Below are positions 59,068 to 64,000 of a stretch of DNA of 64,000 bases, one piece after another. The stretch is taken from the NCBI GenBank assembly GCA_029207755.1, contig JARCOQ010000017.1, forward strand, positions 11,234,945 to 11,298,944. Direction: 5' to 3'. This stretch comes from Chamaea fasciata (taxonomy: Eukaryota; Chordata; Aves; Passeriformes; Sylviidae). Below the pieces are notes generated by a model. The model saw only the letters and a program-made list of their open reading frames with translations, was not told the origin of the DNA and searched no databases. Both the position numbers and the translations under genes were made by a program. Every line of letters begins with the position of its first letter. The stretch's first letter is position 1.

Positions 59068-59690
59068 TGTGAGAAATGAGGTTTATTTTTTGGTAAAATT
59101 TAAAAGGTTTAATAAAAAGATAATAGGAGACAGAGGAAAACAAAAGGTTAAACGAGGTGTTTGGCATTCAGCCAAGAGCACACCTACTATCTTCTGAGAC
59201 ATCCCTTAAATATTTTGTTTTATTACGTCAGCTTGTTGCATATTTATAGACTATTATGCATATTTATATTTTTTCACAAACTATTTTTTATATTCTAGGA
59301 ACTGTTTAGCATGGCTACTCCTTGGGTTCATTTTTTTAGAGCATGCGTGTTTCTTGGTTGTGGTTTTAATCAGTTCTTTTTATTACCTCCAGTTTGGGCC
59401 TTGGTCTATCCTTCCTTCAGACAGTAGGTGTTGATAGTTGGTGTATCAGTAGAAGGGTTTCTATCATGTGTTCATTGGATGTTATCCCAACTAAACAGAC
59501 AGTACATTTACAAGCATAACTAAATCAGCTATCTCACTACCGTGTCTAAGCAAAAAAATAAAAACTATATCCTTACAGCAGAGTTATTTTAACATTATAC
59601 ATATAGCATCCATCTCAATATTTGCAAAAAGCCAACTTTATAATGTGTATTTATAACCTTTGTAAATTCATTGCTAGGGTTTCCTTAGAA
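59068..59690 (-). mobile_element. LTR-like element, copy B
   Basis: The first 240 bp (TGTGAGAAATGAGG, 'GGTAAAATTTAAAAGGTTTA', 'TTGGCATTCAGCCAAGAGCA', 'TTGTTGCATATTTATAGACT') align with copy A at 57757 in the same orientation. It then continues with sequence absent from copy A, such as 'CATTATACATATAGCATCC' and 'TTGCAAAAAGCCAACTTTAT', which I remember from passerine LTRs. I infer a longer LTR, sense on the - strand. The right end is approximate; the second hairpin arm of copy A is missing here. Confidence 0.6.
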
Positions 59691-59746
59691 GGAGGAAATC
59701 CCATCTGATCCTGCACAGGCTGTGCAGAGGGGACTCCTCCCTCCAG

Positions 59747-60017
59747 AGAATCACAGAATCACCAGGTTGGAAGAGACCTCCAAGTCATCAAGTCCAACCC
59801 AACCCTAACCTCAACTAAACGCTGGCACTGAGTGCCACATCCAGTCTTTTCTTAAACACACCCAGGGACGGTGACTCCACCACCTCCCTAGCTAGACCAG
59901 TCCAATACTTATTACCCTTTCTGTAAAAAACTTTTTCCTGCTATCCAGCCTATATTTCCCTTGGCACAGCTTGAGACCGTGTCCTCTCGTTCTGTCAGTG
60001 CTGCCTGAAGGCAGAGG
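59747..60017 (-). mobile_element. CR1 LINE 3' fragment, well preserved
   Basis: The + strand reads 'GAATCACAGAATCACCAGGT', 'TGGAAGAGACCTCCAAGTCA', 'TCAAGTCCAACCCAACCC', 'CGCTGGCACTGAGTGCCACA', 'CAGGGACGGTGACTCCACCA', 'TTTTTCCTGCTATCCAGCCT' and 'GTGTCCTCTCGTTCTGTCAG', close to a known CR1 consensus along 270 bp. It is sense on the - strand and 5'-truncated. Least diverged of the CR1 copies here, so probably the youngest. Confidence 0.95.
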
Positions 60018-63000
60018 AGCTGGGATGTGAGGTGTCCTCGAACAGCAGCGTTATCCAAGAGCCAGCCTCGTTTAATGGTCAAGGAAAGGCAGGTACCAAC
60101 CAGCTGACTCAGTACATGTGTTTATCAGCTGAGACGAGGGAGCTGAGCCCTGCAGAAAGCGGTGATTGAGCGCTAATTGTGTCTTCTTTAAGGGGGCATT
60201 TTGAACAGCTCACCCTTTTGTTAGGCGGATCTTCTCACACACATCACGTCTCCCGATGGATAAACAGCCCTTCATCTCACTTGACTCTTCTGCTTTCCTT
60301 TCCCCCGCGAAATGCTGGATCTGATTTAAGTTCCGATGCAACACCCAGCATCCAGTGACTCCAAATTCAATAGATCTTCCTTGTTACCTCTTTCCTTTCT
60401 GGAAGTCCTCATCAACGAAACCCTTGAAGATGATTTAAATGACCAATACGTAGTAGTGCTCTTTAACTGTGCAATCAGAGATGATTTACTGAATGCATTT
60501 CGGGATGATTGTAGATTGTTAAGGGATTGCTCTGGGAAAAGAGGGGAAGTGGCTGAGGTGTTTTGCCTCCCCTCAAAGGGCAATGCGCAGCGGCAGGAAC
60601 ACGGGCTGCATATGTCACTATTATTATGGAACAAGGAGCATCTATTAAAAGGCAGAAAAGCCAATATGTCACATATTTGGAAACCTTCCACTCGCTGCAG
60701 AACCATCGCAGAGCACAGGCCACAGAGATAGATCATGCTGACCTATTTCCTAGACTGGAAACTGAACCTCATGTGCTGTTTGCACGCTCATTATTTTCAC
60801 CAAAGGCAGCTGCAGATGCAGTTATGCTCCTTGCACCTCCCCTGGAAGCTCAGTTTAAGTGTTGAAACGTGCGTCTATCTCATATTAAACAAGAGTTCTT
60901 CCTCCAACTTAAAGTTATTCTTTTGTCTCAGGAGCAGCTGTCAGACTTTGCACATATAGGATGTATTCAGGATAACAAAAAGGAACAACAAAACATAAAG
61001 ATCCGTGGCAGATCTCACTGGTGTGCTGCAGATTTACCCCACCTGCCTTTGCTCAGTACAGTTGTGCCAGTGTAAACAAACTGTGTAAGTTTAAATTTAC
61101 CTTCTTCCCAGCCTGTGAGAGCCCCTCAGAGCAGGATCTCCCTTCTCAGAGCGAGAGATTGCTGTGTTCACTTTCTCTTTGCTGCTGACTTCGTGTATCT
61201 CAATCAGCCCTGGAACATTATACGCTTGAACCTTCCTTCAGCTTAATCAGTTTCAAATATTTATTTGTCTTTGTAATCTAAAAGTCTTTCTGTGCCTACT
61301 GATCAACTGAACCGAAGCCAAGATCAGGCTCTCAGCAGTCTACAGCTCACAAATGACCTGGTGTAAACAAAAATAAAAGAGAATTTCAGTGGTCTGTGTG
61401 AGGATTTGAGATTGCTATAATGACATGGAATTTACAGGAGCTTGAACACATAGGGGAGGTCTGTTTCAAAGGAGAAATATGATAATTTGTGGCCAGAGGG
61501 AATAAGGGAGAGCTTTGCCAAAATGGAAATTACCTTTTGGTGCTCCTTTACGATAACCCCTATAACTCCAATTACAGCAATACACTGAGCTGTTTTACTC
61601 TTGTCCTATAACTGCAGCCCTTATACATGACTTAATCCATACAGCACCTCTTAATGAACTCATTACTCTCATGACGCTGAATTATTAAGGAGACTTTGCT
61701 CTTGTTTAAAGGGAAATGTTGAACAAATGTACATTTAGGAAGCAAAGGAAGGTATCATGGATAAACCTTTACTACCCTTTTGGGCATCCCGTGTAGCAAC
61801 ACCCAGGTCAGTAGAGGATTTGATGCCAGGGACACACCGGGGTTAGAAACTGATTTGGGGGTTCTGGACGTGAGGCAAAACTGCTGGGCTGATCTGCAAG
61901 TCCTCAGGGTACCGTCAAACACAGAGCTCACACAGAGCATGTTAATCTCTCTGAGATTTTCTAATCTTTTTCTGAACTTGTGACAATGAGGCAATAAAGC
62001 AGCTTGTAACACTTTGGGTTTTTTCCGGTGGTGCTATTTTTACTTATTTTTGTTGGGTTTGTGAAGCCAGTTCTGGTCCTGCAGGAGCACTGGCCTGTGT
62101 GCATGGGTGTTGAATTTCGTTCTGAGGTGAGGTTCATTTTTTTCAATGAAAACTGAGAGTTTCTACACAAATCTTACTCTTTTGTTAAAGCTCTTACTAA
62201 AATAACAAAATCCTCTTCTGGAGAATGACCCACACAACCCACCTTGGTCTCCAAGAATTAGGAGATGGCTTAGGGACTTTGACTCTATCTCATTTTTCTT
62301 TTCCTTTAGTATGGTTTTCTTCTTTATACACAGAATCCACATTAGGCCCTTCCATAAATGTACTTTCTCATTTATTTTCTGTTTCCCCAGCAAAAGGATT
62401 TCTGCGGCTCAAAAATTACATCTCTCAGCCTTCACACCTCATCTCCTGGGAGGTATTCTCACACTCTCCTTCCCATCAGCACTGTTAGAATTCCAAAGCA
62501 GTTCAAAACAGTAAAAAACCCTCCTTTGGTCTATCGTTTCAATGTTTTCTTTCAGAAGATCCCTCCCAGCTTCAGCAATCGGCCAGGACAGCTCCACCTC
62601 AACCCTGACACTCTGCTTTGCTTTCAGCCATCTCAGGCTTTGTTATTTTAATTTTTTTTATAAAGCCTCTTTGTCTGCTGCTGGATGGCAGCAGAACAGA
62701 TGCTACAGGATCATGTTTCATTTCTATCTTACTCTCAGGCAAAATTCAATGTTCAGGGGCATGGTCAAAATTATTTCTTGATGGCCTTTGGATATTTGTT
62801 AAATACACACAGCTCTGGTGTATGATGTCTTTTCAGTGATGTTATATTGCTTTCAATAATAGCTACAATTTAACAATTGCACATATACCAAGGCAAAAAC
62901 ACACTACAAAAGCCTAAAGGCAACCCGTAAATCCATGAATTCAAGGGCTAAAAAAGGCAGAGACTTTATAGTTATATTAAGCTACATGGTAGCTGGAAGT

Positions 63001-63065
63001 TCCAGCACACAAGTCCTGTTTCTGAAAGTATTCAGCCTGTGGAAGTTCACAATCCAATGGAGTTG
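60018..63065. other. Unique AT-rich DNA, possible conserved non-coding blocks
   Basis: No gene or transposon is called. A pair of opposite-strand frames (131 and 136 codons at 60326-60736) contains no known domain. 60100-61760 is repeat-free and AT-rich, with homeodomain-like words, so it may hold conserved elements. A phrase near 62127 (GAGGTGAGGTTCATTTTTTT) faintly recalls the LTR ends at 57757 and 59068, but the match is too short to call. Confidence 0.45.
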
Positions 63066-63089
63066 TTTTTTTTTTTTTTTTTTTTTTTT
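63066..63089. repeat. Poly(T)24 tract
   Basis: Twenty-four uninterrupted T residues on the + strand. It could be the A tail of a minus-strand retroposed sequence, but no AATAAA is seen within about 30 bases on that strand, and the sequence to the right is unrecognised. More likely a slippage homopolymer. Confidence 0.9.
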
Positions 63090-64000
63090 AACTGAAAACC
63101 TTTTAATCTTGTAGAAGCCTAATAAATTTCATGTGTTAAATTCATGCTTAAGCATTTCTAGGATAAGGATGCTTAGGATATAACTAAAAACCCATTTGAA
63201 ATGGCCAAAGTGCCGAGTTTGGAACACAGGTACAAAACCCAGAAAGGTGAAGTCATTAAAACATTCAAAACATTCTCTCCTCTTTGGGTAAAATCAATAT
63301 CCCTTTGAAGCAGTGAAATCTGATGTAAAATCTTGCAGTGAACTTCTGAATTTCCCATTCTGTTGTGGGTGTCCAGACACCCCAGTGATTAATGCTTTCA
63401 CGACTGCCCAGCCAGATGGAAGCAGATGGAAGACAGAAACATAATGGCCATGTAAATAAAAATGTCTTTACTAAAAGCTCTGCCAAAGCACTGAAATCTC
63501 TGGGCCTGAAAGAAAATAGCAAAGCTGGGGGCGATGCAGTAATGGTCACAGGAGTGTTCCCAGTGCAAACACTGAACATGCAGAAAGAGGTGGGAGCCTT
63601 TGTTACCCATCTAATAGATTGTTGGTTCATATTAATTGTGAACAGGACTTTTTTATGTGGAGCTGCTGGAAAAGCACCTGTGAAACAAATAAGCTGATCA
63701 CCTGGGTAGAGCTAATGAGGCACCAGAGAAGCTATTCCTTGATATTACTTAAATCAAATTTGTCACTTTGCTGTAATTGTCCTTTAACTTTTGTTAAGTT
63801 CAGAGTCTCTTTCCCCCAATTCCTGGCATTGCCACATAACTTTTATTATTTTAGGGTCTGCTTCAGCCCCTGTCCGGGGCTTAGTTACCCCTACAGGCAC
63901 ATGCAAATCTTCCAGGAAGAACTTGGGCCTTTTTTTTTTTTTTTGTTTACAATTCAACAAAGCTGAGTTATTTTCACTGAATTGAGAGTACTCCGAATAA
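63090..64000. other. Unique AT-rich non-coding DNA to window end
   Basis: No gene or transposon recognised; frames are at most 121 codons without domains. An ATGCAAAT octamer occurs at 63901-63908, and a T15 run at 63930-63944. Confidence 0.5.

Noticed and set aside
62110..62490. Possible third copy of the LTR family at 57757/59068
   Set aside because: Only a short GAGGTTCATTTTT word is shared, and the following sequence does not align by eye.
63066..63089. Poly(T)24 as tail of a minus-strand retrocopy
   Set aside because: No polyadenylation signal at the right distance on the - strand, no flanking duplication and no recognisable parent sequence.
1..64000. tRNA, rRNA, CRISPR arrays or bacterial-type operons
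   Set aside because: Looked for and not seen; no cloverleaf with A and B boxes, no regularly spaced repeats, no ribosome-binding-site-led gene strings.

Overview
The window looks like nuclear DNA from a bird, most likely a songbird (passerine). The main evidence is interspersed repeats. At least thirteen fragments carry the 3' end of CR1 LINEs: the 'GGTTGGAAGGGACC' or 'GGTCCCTTCCAACC' core next to an ATTCTATG-like terminal octamer. Five or six further segments look like solo or broken long terminal repeats (LTRs) of endogenous retroviruses of the kind common in passerines. Base composition is moderately AT-rich, there is no operon-like organisation, and short simple repeats are scattered throughout. 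Family assignments come from memory of consensus sequences, not from a search.

I recognise no protein-coding exon, tRNA, rRNA or other classical gene. Open frames are short, mostly 60-140 codons and at most 206. None shows a recognisable domain, and their number is about what chance predicts for this much DNA. The window is best read as a gene desert or the inside of a large intron.

Layout: 1-6700 is unique DNA with three CR1 pieces (2683, 3379, 4771). 6700-7800 holds two LTR-like segments in opposite orientations. 7800-12750 has a candidate HMG-box element (9187), a GT-rich tract, a CR1 (10556), a 31-bp tandem duplication and nuclear-receptor half-sites (11312-11410), and another CR1 (12639). 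12750-21700 has no recognised transposon and includes two AT-rich blocks that look like conserved non-coding sequence. 21700-36000 is mostly unique, with CR1 pieces at 21711, 27582, 30315, 34387 and 35531, an LTR-like block between near-identical 37-bp direct repeats (25573-25897), and candidate enhancers near 29.9 and 34.1 kb. 36000-46500 is unique DNA with a CAG repeat and an AATAAA plus A18 tract. 46590-54550 has an LTR-like block, a long AT-rich block, a CR1, a complete 781-bp solo LTR with target-site duplication (52414-53194), and a CR1. 57757-59690 has two copies of one LTR-like repeat, the first folded into a 341-bp inverted-repeat structure, followed by a long CR1 at 59747. From 60 kb to the end is AT-rich unique DNA.

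No gene pathway or novel multi-gene system is visible. The most notable items are structural: the solo LTR with intact ends, the foldback LTR derivative, the direct-repeat-flanked LTR block and the possible retroposed 3' end. A few transcription-factor motif clusters lie in otherwise featureless sequence and can only be judged by cross-species alignment.
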